Shown here piece by piece: positions 1 through 6,930 of a DNA stretch of 32,655 nt. Where the stretch lies: contig NZ_JABXKP010000010.1 in assembly GCF_017114985.1 (NCBI RefSeq), positions 1 to 32,655 of the forward strand. Reading direction: 5' to 3'. The notes under the pieces are model-generated. The model did no database searches and had not been told where the DNA came from. It saw nothing but the letters and a program-made list of their open reading frames with translations. Every line of letters starts with the position of its first letter. Within the stretch, counting starts at the first letter, position 1. Both the position numbers and the translations under genes were made by a program. This DNA comes from Nostoc sp. JL33. Lineage in GTDB: Bacteria > Cyanobacteriota > Cyanobacteriia > Cyanobacteriales > Nostocaceae.

Positions 1-30
1 ACATTTTGGCAGTTTTTGACCCCTCTTTTT

Positions 31-576
31 TCAATCTTGGTGAGAAATCCGGGTACCATCTGGCATAGTGGTGGTGATGTATATAATAGCTCCGCTGATG
101 TTGGCATTTTTAACACCAGTCAAATTAGCACCAGTGAGGATAGTTCTGTTAAGAGAAGCTCCACTCAAATCAGCGTCGGTCAGATTAGCGTCAGCCAAAT
201 CGGCATGATTCAAACCCACATTACTGAGATTGGCTCCACTCAGGTTGGCTCCACTCAAAACGGCGGTGAACATTTCGGAACCACTAAAATTAACACCAAC
301 CAAGTTAGCCAAGCTGAAGTCACATTCAGTCAAATCGGAAGCACTCAAGATGGCATAACTCAGGTCGACACTTTCAAAGGTAGCGCCAATTACCATACTC
401 TTGCTCAAATTAGCCCTAGTGAGATTAGCATTAGTAAAATTAATCCCAGTCAAATCGGATTCACTCAAGTCGATCCCACTGAGATTAACACCAGTCAAAT
501 CGCTATCGCTCAAATCAACCGCCCTAAAGTCTCTCTCCCCAGCAGCAGACCTTTCCAACAATTCTTCAAGATCCAT
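31..576 (-). CDS. Pentapeptide repeat protein, 181 aa
   Basis: The protein is almost entirely A(D/N)LXX-type pentapeptides, for example DLTGV, NLSGI, DLSES and NLTGA. Such repeats fold into a right-handed quadrilateral beta-helix. It opens with MDLEELLERSAAGERDF, the short N-terminal cap that precedes the repeats in many cyanobacterial members. A related cap opens the larger pentapeptide protein at 19509-21074. There is no signal peptide or membrane segment, so it is probably cytoplasmic. Some family members mimic DNA (Qnr, MfpA) and others act in heterocyst regulation (HetL), but nothing here points to one role. The repeats become irregular near the C-terminus, which ends TTTMPDGTRISHQD. The start at 576 follows the family cap; I see no clear Shine-Dalgarno sequence. 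Family is sure, function unknown. Confidence 0.85.
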   Translation of the reverse strand: MDLEELLERSAAGERDFRAVDLSDSDLTGVNLSGIDLSESDLTGINFTNANLTRANLSKSMVIGATFESVDLSYAILSASDLTECDFSLANLVGVNFSGSEMFTAVLSGANLSGANLSNVGLNHADLADANLTDADLSGASLNRTILTGANLTGVKNANISGAIIYITTTMPDGTRISHQD

Positions 577-693
577 AACTGAAATCCTGCATCAACTAAC
601 ACATATAAAGATAACTCACTCAATCTTTGGCAAATCCTCTTTGACCCTACCAACTCTTTTGTCGCTTTCCTAACCCCAAGTTCCCATTACTTT

Positions 694-1299
694 TTAAGTC
701 GGGCGAATAATCTCATACAAATCCTGGGTGCGGGTATACCAGTTACCCGACAGGCGACCGATCGCGTGCAACTTTGCGACATCAATTGTGTTTTGTGGTG
801 TCAGTAAATCGTCTCGAATATGCCACAGCACCGCCTCAGCAATAATTAATCCCGATTGGCTACCTTCATTCCCTATATAAACGACTTGCTTCAGCACACA
901 CTCAATATTAATCGGTGATTCCGCAACTCGTGGCGGACGCACTCGTTTTGAGGGAGCAGGAGTTAGTCCCGCTACTTGAAATTCGTCCACATCTGGCGGA
1001 AAGTCGCCACTAGTGGCGTTCATCTGTTCCCCCAATTCTTCAACAACTATGTTGACCACCAGTTCACCCGACTGCTCTACATTGAATAAAGTATCTTTTT
1101 TAACACCACGTTTCAAACCTGTGGAGATGGCTAGAGTCGGTGGATTAGCTGTCACGCCCATAAAAAAACTGAAAGGTGCGACATTGGGCGTACCATCGCT
1201 GGCGATCGTTGACACCCAAGCGATCGGTCGGGGAACCACTGAACCGACAAGTAATTGATAGGTATTTCGTGGGTCGTTCTGGGACGGATCGATAATCAT
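694..1299 (-). CDS. Flavin reductase-like (DIM6/NTAB family) protein
   Basis: A flavin-reductase-like split-barrel protein of about 201 aa. Visible family hallmarks are the N-terminal stretch YQLLVGSVVPRPIAWVST, then GTPNVAPFSFFMGVTANPP, and KDTLFNVEQSGELVVNIV. Together these form the FMN-binding face typical of flavoredoxin-type proteins. Members bind FMN and reduce it, or act as the reductase half of two-component oxygenases; the partner is not evident here. I chose ATG at 1299 because GAGGA lies 9 bases upstream. A GTG at 1314 would add only five residues (MRKIS) and would consume that ribosome binding site. It is a single gene, with the pentapeptide gene downstream on the same strand after 117 bp. 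The family call is firm; the physiological substrate is not. Confidence 0.88.
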   Translation of the reverse strand: MIIDPSQNDPRNTYQLLVGSVVPRPIAWVSTIASDGTPNVAPFSFFMGVTANPPTLAISTGLKRGVKKDTLFNVEQSGELVVNIVVEELGEQMNATSGDFPPDVDEFQVAGLTPAPSKRVRPPRVAESPINIECVLKQVVYIGNEGSQSGLIIAEAVLWHIRDDLLTPQNTIDVAKLHAIGRLSGNWYTRTQDLYEIIRPT

Positions 1300-1750
1300 T
1301 GAGATTTTCCTCACTAAACACTACAGTTTTTCAAAACTCGATCTTAAGAGAAGCTTTCCGCCTGAGCTATGCGTAATTTTCATTACTGCTCTTGCTTTTT
1401 CTAGCTATCTGTGAGATGTTCCTACTCAGTTACAATACTATGGTTTATTGACCAGAGTACAGTAGTATTAATCGGTTGATTAATTAACCCAAATGCTCAC
1501 GCACTAAATCCCAGTCAAATGTTAAAGGCCCCTAGTACAAGGGTAAAGCTTTAAGTTTTTTAATTCCTATCCTACGTTCAGAAACGGTTAAGGGGAAAAG
1601 GAAAAACCTTTCAGCCTTACCCTTTCCCCAAACCAAATTTAAATTTGAAAATGCTTAACCGAGAAGTATTGAGGTTAGAGCGATCATCTACTGCGATCGC
1701 AGCTTTTTTTGTCGGCTATTTAGTTGACTGACGTTGGGTCTTTTCTGCAA
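1300..1750. other. Intergenic region, no gene found
   Basis: About 450 bp lie between two minus-strand genes. The region must hold the promoter of the flavin-reductase gene, but I cannot place its boxes. There is a 7-bp inverted repeat, GGGGAAA at 1592-1598 and TTTCCCC at 1623-1629. A palindromic HIP1 site (CTGCGATCGCAG, about 1699-1710) is followed by a run of T. No convincing coding frame was seen on either strand. Confidence 0.6.
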
Positions 1751-2215
1751 TCAATACAACTCTAAAGTTTCTAATTCTGGTGAGAGTGGAAAGCCAAATT
1801 TTTCATGATAATGAGGAAACTTGAGTAAGAATAGGCATAAAGGTTTATTTTGATAAAAAGCTTTTAGCTTAAACGTGCGAACTTCAAAACCTTCCTTCTG
1901 TGCTTCTTGTGATTCAGAAAAGCTTCCAGGAAAAATTTCATCAAAATGAATTTCAAATTTCCTTGCAGTTTCCAAAAAAGGCTTGCCAATCAATCTAGCA
2001 CTATTGTCATAGGCAGGGTTAGGTATTACTCTCCTATACTGGCTTTCGTCGAATCCAGCCCTGAAAATAAATTCAAAAAATTCGCTAAATATCTTCAGGT
2101 TTTCACTTGTATTAAAATCTTGCCAACCTTGAAATAAACTGTCTTGAAGCTCTTGAACAAGATTAATTACAAATTGACTTTTTACAGAATGAATTTCAGC
2201 AGTAACTATTTCCAT
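1751..2215 (-). CDS. Hypothetical protein, 154 aa
   Basis: I do not recognise a family. The protein is soluble, rich in aromatic and charged residues (many F, E and K), and has no signal peptide or membrane segment. Its N-terminal third is probably helical (SQFVINLVQELQDSLFQGWQ). The C-terminal part alternates like beta strands (VRTFKLKAFYQNKPLCLFLLKFPHYH). Codon use and the absence of internal stops look like a real gene. It stands alone: AT-rich non-coding DNA lies upstream and a 450-bp gap downstream. The start at 2215 is the first ATG; a purine-rich AAAAAGGTAG lies just upstream on the coding strand and could serve as the ribosome binding site. It may be an immunity-type or orphan cyanobacterial protein; no function is proposed. 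Confidence 0.6.
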   Translation of the reverse strand: MEIVTAEIHSVKSQFVINLVQELQDSLFQGWQDFNTSENLKIFSEFFEFIFRAGFDESQYRRVIPNPAYDNSARLIGKPFLETARKFEIHFDEIFPGSFSESQEAQKEGFEVRTFKLKAFYQNKPLCLFLLKFPHYHEKFGFPLSPELETLELY

Positions 2216-2570
2216 TTCTACCTTTTTAATTTAAATGGTGATTTATTCACAAAAATCTGCTTAACTTTCAGGTTTTGAAAGTAACAAAATCAAAACGTTC
2301 TTGCAATCTCAAAAGATTCGAGAGCATTTAGCCAATGGAAAATATCGGATTTTTTAAATTCCTCTACTCCAGCACATCATAGGAATGAAGTCCCATAAAC
2401 AGATTTAAACTTTGCGGATGATGCAATCCTTAAAGCTCACTAAATTTTCTTTATAACCTGTAAAAATTATTAAGTTATAAGCCGAAATACTTATGTATTT
2501 ATACTGTCATAAAAGAATAATACAAGTCAACAAGATTAGTCATAAATTCAAAAATTACTCAATATTATTG

Positions 2571-2604
2571 TTGACAAGTTTATATTTACTTAAAATTCAT
2601 ATCC
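2571..2604 (+). promoter_or_regulatory. Possible -35/-10 promoter before the structured leader
   Basis: TTGACA at 2571-2576 is a perfect sigma70-type -35 box. About 14-17 bases later come the weak -10 candidates TAAAAT or AATTCA. If used, transcription would begin roughly 60 bases before the first leader hairpin at 2668. The -10 element is poor, so this is only a candidate. Confidence 0.25.
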
Positions 2605-2659
2605 ATAAAAGCAATTTTGCGCTCAAAATACGGACAATACAGATAGCTACGTAGCAGAA

Positions 2660-2935
2660 GTCAGTAAAAACGGACTCAAACTCACTTAATTGACTCCGTT
2701 TGAACAGACTTAGGCTCCATAGCAACGAAGCTGTTAGTTTGGTATTTGTTGGTAATCACAAATCTTCAAGGTAGGCGTACAGGTTAGCAGAGCCGACACA
2801 AGGAAAGAAAACCTTTCTCCCGCCCCTGCTTATTCAGAAGGTAATTCTGGGAAACCTTAATTTGTGAGAGTGAGAGGCTTTTGCCAGAAGGAACTAGAAT
2901 TAGGAAACACCTAGCTGGGTTCTTCTGACTTTTGA
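2660..2935 (+). ncRNA. Candidate structured leader RNA or small RNA, family unassigned
   Basis: Several helices can be read directly. AAACGGA (2668-2674) pairs with TCCGTTT (2695-2701). A long-range closing stem TCACAAAT (2756-2763) pairs with ATTTGTGA (2860-2867) and continues inside as AAGGT (2768-2772) with ACCTT (2854-2858). Within that domain lie AGCAG (2786-2790) with CTGCT (2826-2830), GAAAG (2803-2807) with CTTTC (2813-2817), and CAGAA (2835-2839) with TTCTG (2845-2849). A last hairpin pairs CAGAAG (2885-2890) with CTTCTG (2922-2927), supported inside by AAC/GTT and TAGG/CCTA. It ends 24 bases before the GTG start of the next gene. That position would suit a riboswitch-like leader, but an independent small RNA ending in the last hairpin is also possible. 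I compared it from memory with cobalamin, TPP, FMN, glutamine, c-di-AMP, RNase P, SRP and tmRNA signatures and found no match. Confidence 0.45.
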
Positions 2936-2951
2936 AATTAGGAGTGCATGT

Positions 2952-4046
2952 GTGCCAAAATCCCCTAAATATTTGCTGATTGGATCAACCGAGACTTACA
3001 GCGGTAAATCTGCAACTGTTCTGGGTTTGTCTGATCAGCTACAGCAAAAAGGACTGGATATTACCTACGGTAAACCCCTCGGTACGTGTTTAAATTCGTC
3101 TAGGGGAACCGTAATTGAAGAAGATGTCCAATTCATCGCTCTTAGCCTCAATTTGCCGGAAAACCGCGTTGCACCTACAATGCTGGCTTTGGATGAACTG
3201 AATGTGCAAAAGCGCTTGCGTGGGGAAGACAAAACGGATTATCAGCAGTCCCTAATCCAGCAATATTTACAAATGTCCCAAGGAGATTTAGTGTTACTGG
3301 AGGGGCCTGGTGATTTGTCCGAAGGCAATTTGTTTGACTTGTCTTTGCTACAAATCGCTGAAGTGTTGGATGCTGGCGTGCTGTTAGTAACCCGCTATAA
3401 ATCCTTGCTTTCGGTTGAGGGGCTATTGGCTGCCAAAGGGCGTGTAGGCGATCGCTTGATTGGAGTTGTGATCAATGATATTCCTGTCACCCAACTAGAA
3501 GCGGTTGACACTCTCTTGCGCCCATTTTTGGAACAGCAGGGGATTCCGGTGCTAGCAATGCTGCCAAACAGCGATTTGCTCCGCAGCGTGAGTGTTGGCG
3601 AACTAGTCAAACAGTTAAAGGCTGATGTTCTCTGTCGCAATGATCGCATGGATTTGTTGGTAGAAAGTCTGGCAATTGGAGCGATGAATGTCAACTCTGC
3701 TGTGAAATATTTCCGCAAACGCCGGAATATGGCAGTGGTAACAGGAGGCGATCGCGTGGAAATTCAGCAAGCTGCTTTGGAAACTTCTACCCAGTGTTTA
3801 ATTCTCACCGGGCAACTACCACCCCCGCCGTTCATTCTCAGTCGTGCTGAAGAACTAGAAATCCCCATTTTATCTGTTGACTTAGACACCCTCACCACTG
3901 TAGAAATTGTTAACCGCACTTTCGGGCAAGTCCGCCTCCATGAGCCGATTAAGGTTCAGTGCATTCGCCAGTTGATGTCTGAGCATTTTGACATTGAGCG
4001 CCTGTTATCCAAACTAGGTTTAACTCCCGCAGCCGCATTGTCTTAG
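2952..4046 (+). CDS. Phosphotransacetylase-family protein (P-loop BioD-like + DRTGG domain)
   Basis: A 364-aa protein with two parts. Residues 1-210 form a BioD/CobQ-like P-loop domain: the Walker A-like GSTETYSGKSATVLG lies near the N-terminus, and LVLLEGPGDLSEG is the expected acidic strand. Residues about 215-325 match a DRTGG domain (MNVNSAVKYFRKRRNMAVVTGGDRVEIQQAAL), the regulatory module found in the N-terminal half of long Pta enzymes. The acetyltransferase domain of true phosphotransacetylase is absent, so enzymatic Pta activity is unlikely despite the usual annotation. A sensor or regulator of acetyl-phosphate or nucleotide status is an inference. The start is GTG at 2952, with GGAG at 2941-2944 seven bases upstream. 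An ATG at 2948 is out of frame. The gene follows a long, foldable leader. Confidence 0.85.
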   Translation: MPKSPKYLLIGSTETYSGKSATVLGLSDQLQQKGLDITYGKPLGTCLNSSRGTVIEEDVQFIALSLNLPENRVAPTMLALDELNVQKRLRGEDKTDYQQSLIQQYLQMSQGDLVLLEGPGDLSEGNLFDLSLLQIAEVLDAGVLLVTRYKSLLSVEGLLAAKGRVGDRLIGVVINDIPVTQLEAVDTLLRPFLEQQGIPVLAMLPNSDLLRSVSVGELVKQLKADVLCRNDRMDLLVESLAIGAMNVNSAVKYFRKRRNMAVVTGGDRVEIQQAALETSTQCLILTGQLPPPPFILSRAEELEIPILSVDLDTLTTVEIVNRTFGQVRLHEPIKVQCIRQLMSEHFDIERLLSKLGLTPAAALS

Positions 4047-4080
4047 ATTCATCAACCTAAACAATTAAGAGCATCTATGC

Positions 4081-4605
4081 TCAGTTATCAGTAGGAGGCT
4101 GTATTACTGGTGAGGGTACAGCTAGTTCGCCGTCACCTCCCAGGCGACGGCGTGCTGTCTCTTTCCGCCCCATAGCTGGGACGTGCTTAGTTGCAGCAGC
4201 TAATCCAAAAACAGGCATATTGCCGTAAATAGCCTTATATTTTCCCGGTTCTATTAAATAAGTTTCGTGCCAAATGCCAACACTCCCATCAGCACCAATG
4301 GCTTGATTAAACCTTTGCCAGGCTTTTAGATGTGCATCAGCTGGATTTCTGGCAAAATGCTCCAAATCCTCGAACGATCGCCAATACTGAATCAGTCCCA
4401 CTCCTCGCCAGTAAACAAAAGTTTCTCCCCCTAAAAACCCTTTTTCGGGATTCTGATTAAGGCTTCGTAGCATGGGCGACATCGCCGTTGCAGTCGGAAT
4501 CCATTTGGAGAAAGCGAATAATTTATTAATTCGCATCCCAATCAAAAACACAACAAAAGGTTCATTAATCTCGGCTGTAAATCGTCCCGGTATTACTTGA
4601 GGCAT
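4081..4605 (-). CDS. DUF4188 domain-containing protein
   Basis: A 174-aa protein with features of the DUF4188 family. It opens with PGRFTAEINEPFVVFLIGMRINK, has the central ETFVYWRGVGLIQYWRSFEDLEHFAR, and later HETYLIEPGKYKAIYGNMP. The family has a dimeric alpha/beta-barrel (ferredoxin-like) fold related to small monooxygenases and haem-type dehydratases; no activity is established. The C-terminal tail of about 30 residues (RKETARRRLGGDGELAVPSP) looks disordered. AAGGAG lies about 7 bases before the ATG at 4605. The gene diverges from the PadR regulator across 71 bp that contain two matching palindromes. Control by that regulator, perhaps in response to a phenolic or other toxic compound, is therefore likely but inferred. 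Confidence 0.85.
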   Translation of the reverse strand: MPQVIPGRFTAEINEPFVVFLIGMRINKLFAFSKWIPTATAMSPMLRSLNQNPEKGFLGGETFVYWRGVGLIQYWRSFEDLEHFARNPADAHLKAWQRFNQAIGADGSVGIWHETYLIEPGKYKAIYGNMPVFGLAAATKHVPAMGRKETARRRLGGDGELAVPSPVIQPPTDN

Positions 4606-4630
4606 CTATCACTCCTTGTTGTTTAAGCTA

Positions 4631-4678
4631 ATATGCAACTAATTGCATATGAATATCTTTATGCAATTAGTTGCATAT
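4631..4678. promoter_or_regulatory. Double palindrome, probable PadR operator
   Basis: Two related dyads lie between the divergent DUF4188 and padR genes. Dyad 1 (4631-4650) is ATATGCAA-CTAA-TTGCATAT, with perfect 8-bp arms. Dyad 2 (4660-4677) is TATGCAA-TTAG-TTGCATA. The two copies are also inverted relative to each other, with centres about 28 bp apart. PadR-family regulators typically bind ATGCA/TGCAT or ATGT/ACAT dyads in their own promoters. The second dyad runs into the regulator's ATG at 4677, so binding would block both promoters. Confidence 0.75.
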
Positions 4679-5237
4679 GTCAAGTAGTGAATTAAAAATT
4701 ATGGCATTAGCGCACGCAATATTAGCGGCTCTGGTTGACGCACCCTGTAGTGGGTATGATTTAGCAAAGCGATTCGATGGCTCTGTAGGTTTTTTCTGGT
4801 CAGCAAGTCACCAGCAGATTTATCGAGAGTTGTCAAAGCTAGAAGATCAAGGATGGATCAGTTCCGAGTCGATTGTCCAAGCAGGACGCCCAGATAAAAA
4901 GCTCTATAGAGTTACAGATTTGGGAGAACAGCAGATCAAAGAGTGGATTGCTCAACCTTGTGAACCCACACCGATTAAAGATGATTTGCTTGTTAAAATT
5001 TTTGCTGGCCATATTGCTTCTAACCAGATGATCTTGGCAGAGCTTGAGCGTCACCAAAAAGCCCACTTAAAAAAATTAACTACATACAAGGATTTAGAAC
5101 AAAAATGCTTTCAGAATCCGCAAGAACTGCCAGAATCAGGCAAATTTCAGTACTTGACTCTCCTAAATGGCATTAGTTATGAAACACATTGGCTGGCTTG
5201 GTGTAACCAAGTAATCCAAACAATCGAAAAATTGTAG
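4677..5237 (+). CDS. PadR family transcriptional regulator
   Basis: A 186-aa protein with an N-terminal winged-helix domain of PadR type: LAHAILAALVDAPCSGYDLAKRF, then QQIYRELSKLEDQGWISSE, then GRPDKKLYRVTDLGEQQIKEWI as the wing. The C-terminal half (about residues 95-186) is the helical Vir_act_alpha_C dimerisation region. PadR proteins usually repress a neighbouring detoxification gene and release DNA on binding a small ligand. I take ATG at 4677. A TTG at 4671 would add only two residues and lies inside the palindrome. Neither start has a Shine-Dalgarno sequence, because the operator occupies that position, so the mRNA may be leaderless. The DUF4188 gene transcribed in the opposite direction is the obvious target. 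Confidence 0.9.
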   Translation: MSSSELKIMALAHAILAALVDAPCSGYDLAKRFDGSVGFFWSASHQQIYRELSKLEDQGWISSESIVQAGRPDKKLYRVTDLGEQQIKEWIAQPCEPTPIKDDLLVKIFAGHIASNQMILAELERHQKAHLKKLTTYKDLEQKCFQNPQELPESGKFQYLTLLNGISYETHWLAWCNQVIQTIEKL

Positions 5238-5276
5238 CAATGTCTAACTCAGGTTCGCCTCGCACCTACACGCTGT

Positions 5277-5822
5277 TTGGTAAAATATGTGGGTCGTTTA
5301 ATCGGATTATCTCCATCTTTGACCCAATCAACAGACCTTATTAGCCTCGATACATTAGCGCAAGAACTGGCAACAATCCAGCAAACGGGTTCTAAAAGAA
5401 TTGCCTTGCTGGGTTCTCGTCACGTCCCGATTACGCATCAGAATCTTATTGAAATGATGACATATGCCCTAGTTTTATCGGGTAATCGAATCATTACTTC
5501 TGGTGCTACAGGGACAAATTCAGCTGCCATCAAGGGAGCAACGCGGGCCGATCCGAATTTGTTAACGGTGATTCTACCCCAAAGCCTGGAACGCCAGCCT
5601 TTGGAATCGCGCCAGCAACTAGAACAGGTAATGCATTTAGTGGAAAATCCCAATAATGATAATCTGTCCCTTGCTGAAGCTAGTTACCTGTGCAACAAGG
5701 AAATTGTCTCTCGTTGCCAGCAACTGATCTGCTTTGCGTTTCACGACAGTGGCACCTTGTTGCAAACTTGTCAAGATGCGGAAGAACAAAGAAAAGTGGT
5801 GACTCTCTTCTACTTTGATTAG
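5277..5822 (+). CDS. DprA-like SLOG-fold protein (DNA recombination-mediator A family)
   Basis: The protein is about 167-181 aa and carries a Rossmann-like SLOG domain related to DprA/Smf and LOG proteins. KRIALLGSRHVP, NRIITSGATGTNSAAIKGA and LTVILPQSLERQP are the glycine-rich loops that would bind nucleotide or DNA phosphate. VSRCQQLICFAFHDSGTLLQTCQDAEEQRKVVTLFYFD is the closing part. It lacks the extra N- and C-terminal domains of true DprA, so loading RecA on single-stranded DNA is not assured. The start is uncertain because no in-frame ATG exists. TTG 5277, GTG 5289 and TTG 5319 are possible; the last gives TQSTDLISLDTLAQEL, which I think best fits the family's N-terminus. The 39-bp gap after padR could mean co-transcription. 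Confidence 0.82.
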   Translation: MVKYVGRLIGLSPSLTQSTDLISLDTLAQELATIQQTGSKRIALLGSRHVPITHQNLIEMMTYALVLSGNRIITSGATGTNSAAIKGATRADPNLLTVILPQSLERQPLESRQQLEQVMHLVENPNNDNLSLAEASYLCNKEIVSRCQQLICFAFHDSGTLLQTCQDAEEQRKVVTLFYFD

Positions 5823-5905
5823 TCATTTGTCATTTGTCATTTGTCCTTTGTATTTGACTGATGACTGATGACTGATGACTGATGACTAATAACCAATGAC
5901 TAATA
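5823..5905. repeat. Short tandem heptamer repeats (STRR)
   Basis: Three copies of the 7-mer TCATTTG run directly into four or more copies of the 7-mer GACTGAT, followed by decayed versions (GACTAATAACCAATGACTAATAAG). Heptameric tandem repeats between genes are a known trait of heterocyst-forming cyanobacteria. The block fills the whole gap between the DprA-like and MAPEG genes. Confidence 0.85.
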
Positions 5906-5909
5906 AGTA

Positions 5910-6308
5910 ATGATAATTTTTTTGTACTCGATCGCTGCTGCTGCCGTTCTAATTTATGTGCCATTTTTGGTGGTAGCTTATGCCCGTGTGCGTATTGGGT
6001 ATGAAATGTTTTCTACTCCTCGCCCTATGCTTGATAAATTGCCACCTTATGCCCAACGAGCTACTTGGGCACATCAGAACACCTTTGAAGCGTTTATGGT
6101 GTTTGCGGCAGCCGCATTGATGGCATACGTAACTGGTGTAAATTCTTTTACAGCACAAATAGCTGCGATCGCCTTTGTGGTAGCCCGTTTGCTATACTCG
6201 ATTTTTTATATTTTGAATATACCCCTTTTGCGTTCGCTCATGTTTGGCATTGGCATCCTTGGCTCTGCCACTCTCTTTTTCTTGAGCATCATCCAAGCTA
6301 CTAGTTAA
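5910..6308 (+). CDS. MAPEG family membrane protein
   Basis: A 132-aa integral membrane protein with four hydrophobic segments: about residues 2-25 ([20 protein letters not shown]), 60-77 ([17 protein letters not shown]), 82-102 and 108-128. The [13 protein letters not shown] stretch, between the first and second helices, corresponds to the family's conserved polar/aromatic NxxE-type motif. The eukaryotic MAPEG name covers glutathione-dependent eicosanoid enzymes, but the bacterial substrate is unknown. A glutathione S-transferase gene lies about 0.6 kb away on the other strand; a link is only suggestive. ATG 5910 lies within the tandem-repeat spacer and has no clear Shine-Dalgarno sequence. 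The length is typical for bacterial MAPEG proteins. Confidence 0.88.
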   Translation: MIIFLYSIAAAAVLIYVPFLVVAYARVRIGYEMFSTPRPMLDKLPPYAQRATWAHQNTFEAFMVFAAAALMAYVTGVNSFTAQIAAIAFVVARLLYSIFYILNIPLLRSLMFGIGILGSATLFFLSIIQATS

Positions 6309-6330
6309 GTGGGGAGTGGGAACTGGGGAC

Positions 6331-6348
6331 TGGGAAAAAATTTTCCCA
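6331..6348 (+). terminator. Weak inverted repeat after the MAPEG gene
   Basis: TGGGAAAA (6331-6338) pairs with TTTTCCCA (6341-6348) around a 2-base centre, 23 bases after the MAPEG stop codon. The T-run sits inside the stem rather than after it, so it is at best a weak terminator. Confidence 0.3.
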
Positions 6349-6349
6349 A

Positions 6350-6391
6350 TACCCAATCCAAAATCCAAAATCCAAAATCCAAAATCTAAAA
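6350..6391. repeat. Heptamer tandem repeat CCAAAAT
   Basis: Four to five consecutive copies of the 7-mer CCAAAAT, with degenerate copies at each end, sit directly before the yajQ start at 6398. This is the same class of tandem heptamer as at 5823 but with an unrelated unit. Confidence 0.8.
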
Positions 6392-6397
6392 TGTTTT

Positions 6398-6889
6398 ATG
6401 GCTTCTACTTTTTCCTTTGACATTGTGAGCGACTTTGACCGACAAGAGTTGGTTAACGCTGTCGATCAAGTTATCCGAGACATCAAAGGTCGTTACGACC
6501 TCAAAGACACTCAAACTACTGTCGAGTTAGTCGAAGAAAGCATTAATGTTAGTACTGACAGCGAGTTTACCTTAAATTCTGTACACGACATCCTGCGAGA
6601 AAAAGCCGCCAAGCGTAACCTCTCCCAGAAAATCTTTGATTTTGGCAAAGTTGAATCAGCCAGTGGTAATCGCGTGCGTCAAGAAATCAAACTCAAAAAA
6701 GGCATCAGTCAGGAAATCGCCAAACAAATTTCCAAATTGATTCGCGACGAATTCAAAAAGGTACAAGCCTCAATTCAAGGGGATGCTGTGCGGGTTTCTG
6801 CCAAATCTAAAGATGACTTACAAGTTGTCATGCAGCGACTCAAACAAGAAGACTACCCGGTAGCTTTACAATTTACAAATTATCGTTAA
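6398..6889 (+). CDS. yajQ: YajQ family cyclic di-GMP/nucleotide-binding protein
   Basis: A 163-aa protein matching YajQ (DUF520) over its whole length. Landmarks are the N-terminal [20 protein letters not shown], the [13 protein letters not shown] segment, the central [19 protein letters not shown], and the C-terminal [25 protein letters not shown]. The fold is two RNA-binding-like alpha/beta subdomains. In Xanthomonas a family member binds cyclic di-GMP and acts with a transcription factor, but the cyanobacterial role is not established. ATG 6398 gives the standard family N-terminus. Downstream, a 10-bp hairpin at 6896-6929 separates it from the convergent GST gene. This is an ordinary, well-conserved housekeeping gene. 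Confidence 0.95.
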   Translation: MASTFSFDIVSDFDRQELVNAVDQVIRDIKGRYDLKDTQTTVELVEESINVSTDSEFTLNSVHDILREKAAKRNLSQKIFDFGKVESASGNRVRQEIKLKKGISQEIAKQISKLIRDEFKKVQASIQGDAVRVSAKSKDDLQVVMQRLKQEDYPVALQFTNYR

Positions 6890-6895
6890 CAGATC

Positions 6896-6929
6896 GTAAT
6901 TCGTAGTTAAAAATTCAATTACGAATTAC
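6896..6929. terminator. Bidirectional hairpin between yajQ and the GST gene
   Basis: GTAATTCGTA (6896-6905) pairs perfectly with TACGAATTAC (6920-6929) around a 14-base loop. It lies exactly in the 41-bp gap between two convergent genes. The stem is AT-rich, and only three T residues follow on the plus side. It may be a terminator or a copy of a dispersed palindrome. Confidence 0.5.
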
Positions 6930-6930
6930 T

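Larger units (their letters stand above)
2216..2951. other. Long AT-rich leader region, no protein gene
   Basis: A 736-bp gap separates divergent genes. The first 430 bp are very AT-rich with no coding frame worth calling. From about 2660 onwards the composition changes: GC rises and several inverted repeats appear, described in a separate entry as a candidate structured RNA. The stretch immediately before 2952 carries the GGAG ribosome binding site of the downstream gene. Nothing protein-coding is supported here. Confidence 0.6.

Noticed and set aside
16..582. Plus-strand frame over the first pentapeptide gene
   Set aside because: Its Q-I-S-T-rich pattern is the reverse reading of the A(D/N)LXX repeats; the minus frame has the family cap and repeats.
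1690..1720. Palindromic HIP1 followed by T7 as a terminator
   Set aside because: The stem would be only 4 bp, there is no plus-strand gene ending there, and it is simply a HIP1 site by a T-run.
2756..2867. Cobalamin, c-di-AMP (ydaO) or glutamine riboswitch
   Set aside because: None of the conserved core sequences of these families can be found in order; only isolated short matches such as GGTTAGC occur.
5823..5905. Possible CRISPR or iteron array
   Set aside because: The units are 7 bp with no spacers and belong to the known tandem heptamers of filamentous cyanobacteria; no replication gene is nearby.
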